This document shows positions 42,562-50,775 of a stretch of DNA of 64,000 bases, one piece after another. This DNA is from Rhodococcus oxybenzonivorans (GTDB lineage Bacteria; Actinomycetota; Actinomycetes; Mycobacteriales; Mycobacteriaceae). Location: contig NZ_CP021354.1 in NCBI RefSeq assembly GCF_003130705.1, positions 1,798,001 to 1,862,000 of the forward strand, written 5' to 3'. Below the pieces are notes generated by a model. It ran no database searches and was not told the origin of the DNA. It was given only the letters and a program-made list of their open reading frames with translations. Numbering within the stretch: position 1 is the stretch's first letter; each line of letters begins with the position of its first letter. The translations under genes were made by a program, and so were the position numbers.

Positions 42562-43755
42562 GTGACACAGACAGCAAAGTTCGTGATCGTCGGTGGGGGA
42601 CTCGAGGGTCTCGCCATCGCCTGGTCGCTCGCGGACCGCGGCGAGACCGATGTGCTGGTCCTCGAGCGTGACACCCTGTGCTCGGGCATGACCGGCAAGT
42701 CCAGTGGCGTGGTCCGGTGCCACTACGGGACGCCGTCGCTGGCGGCGATGTCGTGGTACGGCGTCGACATCTTCACCAGGGCCACCGAGATCTTCGGCGA
42801 CGACATGGCATTCCGCCAGTGCGGATACGTGGCCGGCGTCGGTGAGAACAACATCGACCCGCTGAAGGCGAACGTCGCGATGATGCAGGGCCTCGGTATC
42901 GACGTCGACTACATCGGCCACGACAAGATGGCCGAACTGTGGCCGGGGCTGCATCTCGACGACTTCGCCGCCTTCGCGTACGAGCCCCTCGGTGGCCGCG
43001 GTGAGGCGTACATGGCCGGCATGGCGTTCGGCGCGTCGGCCCGCAAGCTGGGCGTCACGATCCGCCAGAGCACGCCGGTGGCGTCGGTACTGCAGAACGC
43101 GGACGGCCGCGTCTACGGGGTGACGCTCGCGAACGGCGACGAAGTGCATGCGGAGCAGGTGATCCTCGCGACCGGTCCGTGGGCGCCGGAACTCGGTGCC
43201 GGTGTCGGCGTCGACATCCCGGTGAAAGCCCAACGGGCGCAGCTTGTCCTGATCGATCAGGGTGTTCCGACTCCGGAGGTGCCGGTGCTGTCGGACCTGG
43301 CCGGACTGCAATACATCTGCCGCGAGCCGAACGGCGAACTGCTGGTCGGCAACAGCGACCACGCTGCGCCCGAATACATCGACCCCGACAAGTACAGCAA
43401 CCGCGCGGACGACAGCACCATCGAGAAGAACATCGGCAAGCTCGGGAACCGTCTGCCCGACATGCCCGATCCGCGGATCACCTCGAGCTACGTCGGCGCG
43501 TACGACGTCACTCCCGACTACAACCCGATCATCGGACCCGCACCGGTCGACGGACTGTTCCTGGCCACCGGGTTCTCCGGTCACGGTTTCAAGATCTCGC
43601 CGGCGGTCGGCCGCCTCGTCGCCGACATGCTCCTCGACGACGGCACGACCAGCCTCCCGAACGTGGAGCCGTCCGACTTCCGCTACTCACGCTTCGAGGA
43701 GGGTGACCTCCTGTTCAGCCTGCACCCCTACGAGGGCGCCGGCGAGATGCGCTGA
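42562..43755 (+). CDS. FAD-dependent amine oxidoreductase (sarcosine oxidase beta-like)
   Basis: A 397-residue DAO-family flavoprotein. FAD loop VIVGGGLEGLAIAWSLADRG, covalent or near-flavin segment SGMTGKSSGVVRCHYG, C-terminal SSYVGAYDVTPDYNPIIGPA and ATGFSGHGFKISPAVG are all typical of the sarcosine-oxidase beta/SoxB group. GAAGGAAGC precedes the ATG. It starts the operon that continues with glutamylmethylamide synthetase and N-methylglutamate synthase, so oxidising N-methylglutamate back to glutamate plus formaldehyde is the likely reaction. Known N-methylglutamate dehydrogenases need four subunits; only this one is present here. Confidence 0.87.
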   Translation: MTQTAKFVIVGGGLEGLAIAWSLADRGETDVLVLERDTLCSGMTGKSSGVVRCHYGTPSLAAMSWYGVDIFTRATEIFGDDMAFRQCGYVAGVGENNIDPLKANVAMMQGLGIDVDYIGHDKMAELWPGLHLDDFAAFAYEPLGGRGEAYMAGMAFGASARKLGVTIRQSTPVASVLQNADGRVYGVTLANGDEVHAEQVILATGPWAPELGAGVGVDIPVKAQRAQLVLIDQGVPTPEVPVLSDLAGLQYICREPNGELLVGNSDHAAPEYIDPDKYSNRADDSTIEKNIGKLGNRLPDMPDPRITSSYVGAYDVTPDYNPIIGPAPVDGLFLATGFSGHGFKISPAVGRLVADMLLDDGTTSLPNVEPSDFRYSRFEEGDLLFSLHPYEGAGEMR

Positions 43756-43800
43756 CCCACAGACCCCCTCACCCGTAGACCACCAGTTCAGGAGCTACCC

Positions 43801-45162
43801 ATGGCTGTCGACACTGCTGACGCGTTCACCGCGCAGAACATCGTGACAACCCCACCGCAGACCTTGTCCGAGGTGGCCCGGGCCACCGGAACCACCTTCA
43901 TTCTCGCCCTGTTCGTAACGCTGTCCGGCAAGCCGTGCGCCAAACTGGTCCCGATCGAGGCCGTCGAGCAGCTTCAGGACGACGGTGTGGGCTTCGCCGG
44001 GTACGCGGCCGGGCACATGGGGCAGGAGCCCAAGGACTCCGATCTCGTTGCCGTACCGGATGTCTCGTCGTTCACGCCGATCCCGTTCGTGAAGCCCGGC
44101 CTGGCGATCGTGCATTGCGACCCGCACGTGGAGGGAAGACCCTGGCCGTATGCGCCGCGGGTGATCCTGAAGGAGACGCTGAAGAAGGCGTCCGATCTCG
44201 GCCTGTCCGTCAACGTCGGCGCGGAGATCGAGTACTTCCTCGTCCACCGCACCGGAGACGGCGCCCTCACCACCGCGGACACCGCCGACGTCAGCCGTCA
44301 GCCGTGTTACGACGCCCGCGACGTCACCCGGATGTACGACCACCTGACCGAGGTGTCCGCGGCCATGAACACGCTCGGCTGGGGCAACTACGCCAACGAC
44401 CACGAGGACGGCAACGGGCAGTTCGAGCAGAACTTCGACTACGCCGACGCCATGACCACCGCCGACCGGGTGATCACCGCAAGGTACCTGCTGTCGGTGA
44501 TCGCCGAGAAGCGCGGCATGAAGGCCACGTTCATGCCCAAACCCTTCTCCGACCGCACGGGTTCCGGCATGCACCTGCACCTGTCGCTGTGGAACGAGGC
44601 CGGTTCGGTGTTTCCGGACGGGGACGATCCCAAGGGGCTGGGACTGTCGAGGACGGCGTACGCGTTCATCGCGGGAATCCTCGAGCACGCGTGCGCGCTG
44701 CAGGGTGTGATCGCGCCGACCGTCAACTCGTACAAGCGGACCGGCGCCACGTCCACGAGTAGCGGCGCCACCTGGTCGCCTCGCTACGCCACGTACGGCG
44801 GCAACGACCGCACCCACTACCTCCGGGTGCCGGACAAGAACCGAGTGGAACTACGCGGCGGCGACGGCTCGGCCAACCCCTACCTCGCCGCGGCCACCGC
44901 CATCGCCGCCGGCCTCGACGGCATCGAGCGCGATCTCGACCCCGGCACCCCCGGCTCCGGCGACAGTCCCAGCGACATGCTGCCGATGACGCTGCTGCAC
45001 GCGATGGACGCCCTGGAATCGGATCCCGTCGTCACGGGCGCCCTGGACGTCGCAGGCCCCGGGGTCGCCGAGTACTTCGCGAAACTCAAGCGCGAGGAGT
45101 TCTTCGCCTGGCACAACACCGTCTCCCCCTGGGAACTCGACCACTACCTGACAGCGTTCTGA
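43801..45162 (+). CDS. gmaS: Gamma-glutamylmethylamide synthetase-like (glutamine synthetase type)
   Basis: A 453-residue glutamine-synthetase-fold enzyme. Key segments are GAEIEYFLV, NDHEDGNGQFEQNFDYADAM, FMPKPFSDRTGSGMHLHLSL, APTVNSYKR, and ELRGGDGSANPYLAAA. The pattern follows GmaS/GlnT-type enzymes more than GlnA. It should join glutamate with methylamine using ATP. Its neighbours MgsABC use the product, which supports that choice over ethanolamine- or polyamine-active relatives. AGGAGCTACCC precedes the ATG. A gap of 45 bases follows the oxidoreductase; one transcript is likely. Confidence 0.87.
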   Translation: MAVDTADAFTAQNIVTTPPQTLSEVARATGTTFILALFVTLSGKPCAKLVPIEAVEQLQDDGVGFAGYAAGHMGQEPKDSDLVAVPDVSSFTPIPFVKPGLAIVHCDPHVEGRPWPYAPRVILKETLKKASDLGLSVNVGAEIEYFLVHRTGDGALTTADTADVSRQPCYDARDVTRMYDHLTEVSAAMNTLGWGNYANDHEDGNGQFEQNFDYADAMTTADRVITARYLLSVIAEKRGMKATFMPKPFSDRTGSGMHLHLSLWNEAGSVFPDGDDPKGLGLSRTAYAFIAGILEHACALQGVIAPTVNSYKRTGATSTSSGATWSPRYATYGGNDRTHYLRVPDKNRVELRGGDGSANPYLAAATAIAAGLDGIERDLDPGTPGSGDSPSDMLPMTLLHAMDALESDPVVTGALDVAGPGVAEYFAKLKREEFFAWHNTVSPWELDHYLTAF

Positions 45163-45186
45163 ACGACCTCCCGAAAGGAGACATCC

Positions 45187-46083
45187 ATGTGTGGAATCGT
45201 CGGACTTCACCTGCGTGAGCCGTCCCTCTACCCACAACTCGGCGCCCTGCTCACCGACATGCTCGGTCAGATGTGCGACCGCGGACCCGATTCCGCAGGC
45301 ATGGCGATTTACGGCGACAAGGCCTGGTCCAAGGTCGGTGAGTCGACGGTCTCGCTACTCGACTGCCCCGTCCCCGCAACGGAACTCGCCGCAACGCTGT
45401 CGGCGTCACTCGACACCACCGTCACCGGATTCGATCTCGACCCGACGACGATCCTGCACGGCGTCGTCGGCGCGGCGGATCTCGCGACGGCCGTGCGCAG
45501 CGTGGTGCCGTCGGCGCGGGTCATCGGCTTCGGCGACGACCTGACCGTCCTCAAGGGCGTCGGAAACCCCATCGACCTGGCGAACCGGTTCGGGCTGCCG
45601 TCGGCGAGCGGCTGGCAGGGTGTCGCGCATACCCGCATGGCCACCGAATCCGCGGTGACCGCCGAGGGGTCGCACCCGTTCTCCGTCGGCCCCGACCAGT
45701 GCCTCGTGCACAATGGCTCGTTCTCGAACCACATGAGCATCAAACATCAGCTCGAACGTGACGGCGTCGCGTTCGACAGCGCCAACGACACCGAGGTCGG
45801 GGCGCGGTTCGTCGCCAAGCAGCTCGCCGAGGGCGTCGACCTGGAGAAGGCGCTGCTGATGCTGAACGAGACGTTCGACGGCTTCTACACCCTGCTCGTC
45901 TCGACGGCCGACTCGTTCGCCGTGGTCCGGGACGCCATCTCCTGCAAGCCCGCCGTCATAGCCGAGACCGACCAGTGGGTCGCGATGGCCTCCGAATATC
46001 GCGCCCTGGCGAACCTGCCCGGCGTCGACAACGCCCGAATCTTCGAGCCCGAACCGGAAGAGGTGTACGTATGGCACCGGTAG
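45187..46083 (+). CDS. mgsA: N-methylglutamate synthase subunit A (class II amidotransferase)
   Basis: A 298-residue N-terminal-nucleophile glutamine amidotransferase domain protein. The mature start is Cys2 (CGIVGLHL), with RGPDSAGMAIYG, HTRMATES, HNGSFSNH and DTEVGARFVAKQL as glutaminase signatures. It corresponds to the glutaminase part of glutamate synthase made as a separate subunit, as in N-methylglutamate synthase. CGAAAGGAG lies just before the ATG. It overlaps mgsB by 13 bases. In this pathway it would release methylamine from glutamylmethylamide for channelled transfer. Confidence 0.88.
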   Translation: MCGIVGLHLREPSLYPQLGALLTDMLGQMCDRGPDSAGMAIYGDKAWSKVGESTVSLLDCPVPATELAATLSASLDTTVTGFDLDPTTILHGVVGAADLATAVRSVVPSARVIGFGDDLTVLKGVGNPIDLANRFGLPSASGWQGVAHTRMATESAVTAEGSHPFSVGPDQCLVHNGSFSNHMSIKHQLERDGVAFDSANDTEVGARFVAKQLAEGVDLEKALLMLNETFDGFYTLLVSTADSFAVVRDAISCKPAVIAETDQWVAMASEYRALANLPGVDNARIFEPEPEEVYVWHR

Positions 46084-46769
46084 CCACCACCGAAGCGACT
46101 GTCCTGAACCTCGTGACGTCGAGTACCCGTGCCGTCAACGAGCGGCTCACCTCCCCAGAAGCCCCGAAGACGGTCACGGTTACCGGCCCGCAGGGCGCGC
46201 ACGCGCTGGCCTGCGGCCTCGACTCCGACATCGACGTCACCATCGATGGGCACGTCGGCTACTACTGCGCGGGCATGAACCAACACGCGACCGTGACGGT
46301 CAACGGCAACGCGGGAGTCGGGGTCGCGGAGAACATGATGTCGGGCAAGGTGCACGTCAAGGGTGATGCGTCGCAGTCCGCGGGCGCCACCGCCCACGGC
46401 GGCCTGCTCGTGATCGACGGCAATGCCGCTGCCCGCTGCGGGATCTCGATGAAGGGCGTCGACATCGTCGTCGGCGGCAACATCGGTCACATGTCCGCGT
46501 TCATGGGTCAGGCCGGACGTCTCGTCGTCCTCGGCGACGCCGGTGAGGCCCTCGGCGACTCGCTGTACGAGGCCCGCATCTACGTGCGCGGCACCGTCGC
46601 CTCCCTCGGCGCCGACTGCATCAAGAAGGAGATGCGCGAGGAGCACCTGACGGAACTGCGGGAGCTGCTCGATCGGGCAGGTTTCGACGCGGACCCGTCG
46701 GAGTTCACCCGCTACGGCTCCGCCCGCAAGCTCTACAACTTCCACGTCGACAACGCCAGTGCGTACTAG
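46071..46769 (+). CDS. mgsB: N-methylglutamate synthase subunit B (GXGXG domain)
   Basis: A 232-residue protein made mainly of the right-handed beta-helix found at the C-terminus of glutamate synthase: repeated turns such as DIDVTIDGHVGYYCAGM, VTVNGNAGVGVAENMMSG, HVKGDASQSAGATAHGG, GNIGHMSAFMGQAGRLVVLG. ATG 46071 lies inside the end of mgsA, a usual sign of coupled subunits. It is a structural subunit that joins glutaminase and FMN subunits. No catalytic residue is expected. Confidence 0.88.
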   Translation: MAPVATTEATVLNLVTSSTRAVNERLTSPEAPKTVTVTGPQGAHALACGLDSDIDVTIDGHVGYYCAGMNQHATVTVNGNAGVGVAENMMSGKVHVKGDASQSAGATAHGGLLVIDGNAAARCGISMKGVDIVVGGNIGHMSAFMGQAGRLVVLGDAGEALGDSLYEARIYVRGTVASLGADCIKKEMREEHLTELRELLDRAGFDADPSEFTRYGSARKLYNFHVDNASAY

Positions 46770-46779
46770 GAGAACCGTC

Positions 46780-48096
46780 ATGAACACCCCGAACCCGGCC
46801 CTGCGCGAATCGGCGACGTTCGACCGCGGCGTCATCTCCGAGATCCAGCGGGCCGCCGAGACCGGCATCTACGACATCCGCGGCTGGGGTGCCAAGCGCA
46901 AGCTGCCCCACTTCGACGACCTGCTGTTCCTCGGCGCCTCGATGTCGCGGTACCCGCTCGAGGGCTACCGCGAGAAGTGCGACACCGACGTCGTGCTCGG
47001 CGACCGCAACGCTAAGTTCCCACTGCACCTCGACATTCCGATCACTATCGCCGGCATGAGCTTCGGCGCACTGTCCGGGCAGGCGAAGGAGGCCCTCGGC
47101 CGAGGCGCCAGCGAGGTCGGCACGTCCACCACCACCGGTGACGGCGGCATGACGCCCGAGGAACGGGGGCAGTCGAAGAACCTCGTCTACCAGTACCTGC
47201 CGTCCCGGTACGGAATGAACCCGGACGACCTACGCAAGGCCGACGCCATCGAGATAGTCCTCGGCCAGGGCGCCAAACCCGGCGGCGGCGGAATGCTGCT
47301 GGGACAGAAAATCACCGAACGTGTCGCCGGGATGCGCACCCTCCCGATGGGTGTCGATCAGCGGTCGGCGTGCAGGCACCCCGACTGGACCGGTCCCGAC
47401 GACCTCGCCATCAAAATCATCGAACTACGCGAGATCACCAACTGGGAAAAGCCCATCTACATCAAGGTCGGCGCCACCCGCACCTACTACGACGTGAAAC
47501 TCGCCGTGAAGGCCGGCGCCGACGTCGTAGTGGTGGACGGCATGCAGGGCGGCACCGCCGCCACCCAGGACGTGTTCATCGAACACGTCGGCATCCCCAC
47601 CCTCGCCGCAATTCCGCAGGCGGTCCAGGCACTGCAGGAACTGGGGGTGCACCGGAGCGTTCAGCTCATTGTGTCGGGCGGAATTCGCAGCGGCGCGGAC
47701 GTCGCGAAGGCCATGGCGCTCGGGGCGGACGCTGTCGCGATCGGCACCGCCGCCCTGATCGCGCTGGGCGACAACAGCCCCCGCTACGCGAGGCAGTACG
47801 AGGAACTCGGGTCGGCGGCCGGGTTCTACGACGACTTCCAGGCCGGCAAAGACCCCGCCGGCATCACCACCCAGGACCCGGAACTGTCGAAGAACCTCGA
47901 CCCCGTCGAGGGCGGACGGCGGCTCGCGAACTACCTGAGGGTGCTCACCATGGAGGCGCAGACCCTCGCCCGCGCCTGCGGCAAATCCCACCTGCGCAAC
48001 CTCGAACCCGAGGACCTCGTCGCCCTCACCGTCGAGGCATCGGCGATGGCCCGCGTACCCCTCGCCGGCACCACCTGGATCCCCGGCGCCCTGTAG
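46780..48096 (+). CDS. mgsC: N-methylglutamate synthase subunit C (FMN synthase domain)
   Basis: A 438-residue glutamate-synthase-type FMN barrel. Signatures include IAGMSFGALSGQAKEALGRG, TTTGDGGMTPEERGQSKNLV, GQGAKPGGGGMLLG, DVVVVDGMQGGTAATQDVFI, LIVSGGIRSGADVAKAMALG and GADAVAIGTAAL. Start ATG 46780 is chosen because AGGAGAACCGTC precedes it. It would combine methylamine with 2-oxoglutarate and reduce the adduct to N-methylglutamate. It ends the amine operon; a perfect palindrome at 48107 follows. Confidence 0.88.
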   Translation: MNTPNPALRESATFDRGVISEIQRAAETGIYDIRGWGAKRKLPHFDDLLFLGASMSRYPLEGYREKCDTDVVLGDRNAKFPLHLDIPITIAGMSFGALSGQAKEALGRGASEVGTSTTTGDGGMTPEERGQSKNLVYQYLPSRYGMNPDDLRKADAIEIVLGQGAKPGGGGMLLGQKITERVAGMRTLPMGVDQRSACRHPDWTGPDDLAIKIIELREITNWEKPIYIKVGATRTYYDVKLAVKAGADVVVVDGMQGGTAATQDVFIEHVGIPTLAAIPQAVQALQELGVHRSVQLIVSGGIRSGADVAKAMALGADAVAIGTAALIALGDNSPRYARQYEELGSAAGFYDDFQAGKDPAGITTQDPELSKNLDPVEGGRRLANYLRVLTMEAQTLARACGKSHLRNLEPEDLVALTVEASAMARVPLAGTTWIPGAL

Positions 48097-48106
48097 GCGG
48101 CTCCGC

Positions 48107-48156
48107 CGCCCGTGAGCGGTTAAGGAGTCCAGGGACTCCTTAACCGCTCACGGGCG
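48107..48156. terminator. Perfect 24-bp inverted repeat after mgsC
   Basis: Arms 48107-48130 and 48133-48156 are exactly complementary, with only AG between them. The unit includes GTGAGCGGTTAAGGAGTCC. The stem is far longer than termination needs, so it may be a dispersed palindromic repeat doubling as a terminator. It begins 11 bases after the mgsC stop and 45 bases before the amidohydrolase gene. Confidence 0.75.
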
Positions 48157-48200
48157 CGAAGCGCCTGCCGGCTTGAAACTATGAGTAGAGGACCGAGAAC

Positions 48201-49433
48201 ATGACTTCCTTCGATTCGCTCTGGGCGAGCATCCTTGATGTGGGACAGCACAAGTCGACCAGGGGATACCGAAGATTCGCGTGGAACGACGCCGACATGA
48301 CGCTGCGCGAATGGTTCGCCGACTGCGCGCAGGCTCGTGGCATGAGCGTCGAGGAAGACCGCAACGGCAACCTGTGGGCCTGGTGGATGCCGAAGGGGTG
48401 GGAAGGAGACCCCCGCGATGCGTTCGTCACCGGATCGCACCTCGATTCGGTACCCGACGGCGGCGCCTACGACGGACCCCTCGGCGTGGTGTCCGCGTTC
48501 GCTGCCGTCGACATCGTCCGCGACCGCGGCATCGAACCGACCCGTCCCATCGCGGTCACTGCCTTCTCCGACGAAGAGGGCGCCCGCTTCGGCGTCGCCT
48601 GTGTCGGCTCGCGATTGTCCACCGGCGCACTGGCACCCGAACGTGCCCTGGCACTACGCGACAACGACGGCATCAGCCTCGGTGAAGTCTTGGTCGGCGT
48701 CGGCCGCGACCCTCACCATCTCGGCGAGGACCCCGACCTCGTCGACCGCGTCGGCGTGTACGTCGAGTTGCACGTCGAGCAGGGACGCGCCCTCGACCTG
48801 ATCGACAGCCCCATCGCCGTGGCCTCGTCGATCTGGCCGCACGGCCGGTGGCAGTTCGTCTTCACGGGGGAGGCCAACCACGCCGGCGCCACCCGCCTCG
48901 TCGACCGCCGCGACCCGATGCTCGCGTTCGCCTCTTCCGTCCACACCGCCCGCACTGCCGCGACTCTGCACGAGGCGGTCGCGACCTTCGGTAAGGTGCA
49001 AGTACTTCCCAACGGTGCCAACGCCATTCCGTCGGAGGTGCGGGCGTGGCTCGACGCACGGGCCGCCGACGAGGAAACATTGACCAAGCTGGTCCAGCAA
49101 ATCACCGCGGAGGCACGGGCATACACGGCCGCCGACGGTATCGGTCTCGACGTCGACGCCGAATCGGTCACGCCGATCGTCGAGTTCCCGCACTCGACGC
49201 GGGAACGACTGCGCCACTCACTCGTGCACCTCGGTGACGTGCCCGTTCTGCCGACGGCGGCCGGGCACGACGCCGGAATCCTGTCCGCGAAGGTGCCCAC
49301 GGCGATGATGTTCGTCCGCAACCCTACCGGCGTGTCCCACTCGCCCGCCGAGTTCGCCGAACCCGACGACTGCAACCGCGGCGCCGAAGCCCTGGCGGAC
49401 GTGATGGCGGACTGGGTCAGCGAGCAGCAGTAG
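48201..49433 (+). CDS. AllC-type M20 amidohydrolase (allantoate amidohydrolase family)
   Basis: A 410-residue dimetal hydrolase of the AllC/hydantoinase-carbamoylase group. Metal ligands are in TGSHLDSVPDGGAYDGPLG, SDEEGARFG and ELHVEQG; the dimer-domain region GEANHAGATRLVDRRDPM and the end AGHDAGILSAKVPTAMMFVR with SHSPAEF complete the family pattern. Substrates are N-carbamoyl or formimidoyl amino acids or allantoate. Its place next to HutD/amine genes suggests a nitrogen-scavenging task or the front of a histidine-utilisation operon cut off by the following island. Substrate uncertain. Confidence 0.85.
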   Translation: MTSFDSLWASILDVGQHKSTRGYRRFAWNDADMTLREWFADCAQARGMSVEEDRNGNLWAWWMPKGWEGDPRDAFVTGSHLDSVPDGGAYDGPLGVVSAFAAVDIVRDRGIEPTRPIAVTAFSDEEGARFGVACVGSRLSTGALAPERALALRDNDGISLGEVLVGVGRDPHHLGEDPDLVDRVGVYVELHVEQGRALDLIDSPIAVASSIWPHGRWQFVFTGEANHAGATRLVDRRDPMLAFASSVHTARTAATLHEAVATFGKVQVLPNGANAIPSEVRAWLDARAADEETLTKLVQQITAEARAYTAADGIGLDVDAESVTPIVEFPHSTRERLRHSLVHLGDVPVLPTAAGHDAGILSAKVPTAMMFVRNPTGVSHSPAEFAEPDDCNRGAEALADVMADWVSEQQ

Positions 49434-49640
49434 GCATATCAGCGGCAACGCCGATCCCTTCAGTGCTTCGGCGACCGCGGTGACGGTGGTTGTCGTGGTT
49501 TCTACCGCGCTATCGTGAAGTCCCTCGTCCGGGAAAGTTGGTCCGGTCAACCGCATCCGCCGACGGCTGCCCGCCTCGGTTCGCGTTCGCCGACGGTTCT
49601 GTGCTGCGCTCGGATACCTCTGTGCCGATAGCCTGCGGCA

Positions 49641-50105
49641 CTACTTCTCGCTGTGGTGGGTGTCATTCCATGCGCGGAGGAGGTCGTTGCAGAGGGTGGT
49701 CTTGAGGTTGCGCAGGTGGCCCAGGTCTGATGGTCGCGGGGTCATCGCGGCTTGGAGGAGATGGAGGAACCTGTTGCGTTGTACGCCGAATCTGATGAAC
49801 AGGTCCTCGGCGTCGGCGCCGCCGTAGGGGGCCCATTCGATGGCGAAGGCAACGAGCGCACGGTCCGGGGGACTGATGGAGTGCACGCGGGTGAGGAGAT
49901 CGCAGGCGTGCAGGGATTGTCGTAGCCAGTCGAGCTCAGGCGAGCCGGTGGGAACGCCGGTGCGGGCGGCGCGTCGTCGCCGGGCCGAGCGGTTACCGGT
50001 TGGGCTGCGCTCGGGGCGAGCCCGACAGGCGGCGCCGGTGTCTGCAGTGGACAGGTTGAGCGTTGCCGGTGATGTCCTCGGCGATGGGGCGGGATTTTCA
50101 AGCAT
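49641..50105 (-). CDS. DUF3263-type small protein
   Basis: A 154-residue protein whose C-terminal part (PPDRALVAFAIEWAPYGGAD, AEDLFIRFGVQRNRFLHLLQ) matches the DUF3263 pattern seen in small actinobacterial and phage proteins, a short helical motif with a G-GDAEDIF core. The front is low-complexity and basic. ATG 50105 (LENPAPSPR) or ATG near 50156 (KNYRKTRSI) could start it; longer in-frame extension overlaps the toxin-antitoxin pair and is rejected. It opens the gene-poor island. Function unknown. Confidence 0.6.
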   Translation of the reverse strand: MLENPAPSPRTSPATLNLSTADTGAACRARPERSPTGNRSARRRRAARTGVPTGSPELDWLRQSLHACDLLTRVHSISPPDRALVAFAIEWAPYGGADAEDLFIRFGVQRNRFLHLLQAAMTPRPSDLGHLRNLKTTLCNDLLRAWNDTHHSEK

Positions 50106-50310
50106 GGGTGCCTCGAGCGTGTGAAGAATTGATCGGGTCTTTCTATAGTTCTTCATTACCCATCGATTCGGACCGGCCGTTCGGCGGGGTGAGGTGCCTG
50201 TCCAGGTGCCCGCGCGGAGCTCGGCGTGGGATTGGCCGGCTCGGTAGGTGCGCGGCAGGCCTGGCGGTGGCGCTGATTGCGTGTTCGTTTTTTTCGTTTT
50301 ATGGTGGGCT

Positions 50311-50769
50311 ATGGCCGCTCTGATGAACCGCACGGTGTTGCCGCCACCCACCGACGATCGGGATGGTCTCGCCGCGCTGAAGGATGTTCTCGCTGGTTCT
50401 GAGGAGGTATCGATCTCGACTCCGGAAGGGTCGGTACCCCTGCCGGACAGTGTCCGAGGGTTACTCGTCGACGCGGTCACTGCGTTGGATCGGGGGCAGG
50501 CGGTGACGGTGGAGCCGCATCGCACGATGCTGACGACGCAGGAGGCCGCGGAGCTGTTGGGCGTCACCCGGCCGACGTTGGTGCGGTTGTTGGAGGCGGG
50601 GAAGATCCCGTACACCTCACCTGGTCGGCATCGGCGGGTGGAGTTGGCGGATGTGCTCGAATACCAGCAGGGTGAACGGGCGCGGCGTGGCCAGGTACTC
50701 GAGGAGATGGCCCGCGAAGAAACCGCGGATTCCGGCGATGCCTCTGACGGCTTCATCTCGACCCGCTGA
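50311..50769 (+). CDS. Excisionase-type HTH antitoxin
   Basis: A 152-residue protein. The N-terminal half is unremarkable; residues about 70-120 are an excisionase/MerR-like HTH_17 (MLTTQEAAELLGVTRPTLVR, LLEAGKIPYTSPGRHRRVEL). The tail EMAREETADSGDASDG is acidic and probably flexible, as toxin-binding ends of antitoxins are. ATG 50323 is an alternative start. It lies six bases before the PIN-domain gene, making a type II toxin-antitoxin pair with autoregulation by the HTH protein. The pair is established by layout, not by test. Confidence 0.8.
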   Translation: MAALMNRTVLPPPTDDRDGLAALKDVLAGSEEVSISTPEGSVPLPDSVRGLLVDAVTALDRGQAVTVEPHRTMLTTQEAAELLGVTRPTLVRLLEAGKIPYTSPGRHRRVELADVLEYQQGERARRGQVLEEMAREETADSGDASDGFISTR

Positions 50770-50775
50770 TCCGAG

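Noticed and set aside
42514..43584. Minus-strand frame opposite the FAD oxidoreductase
   Set aside because: Shadow frame of high-G+C DNA; the plus-strand gene has clear flavin motifs.
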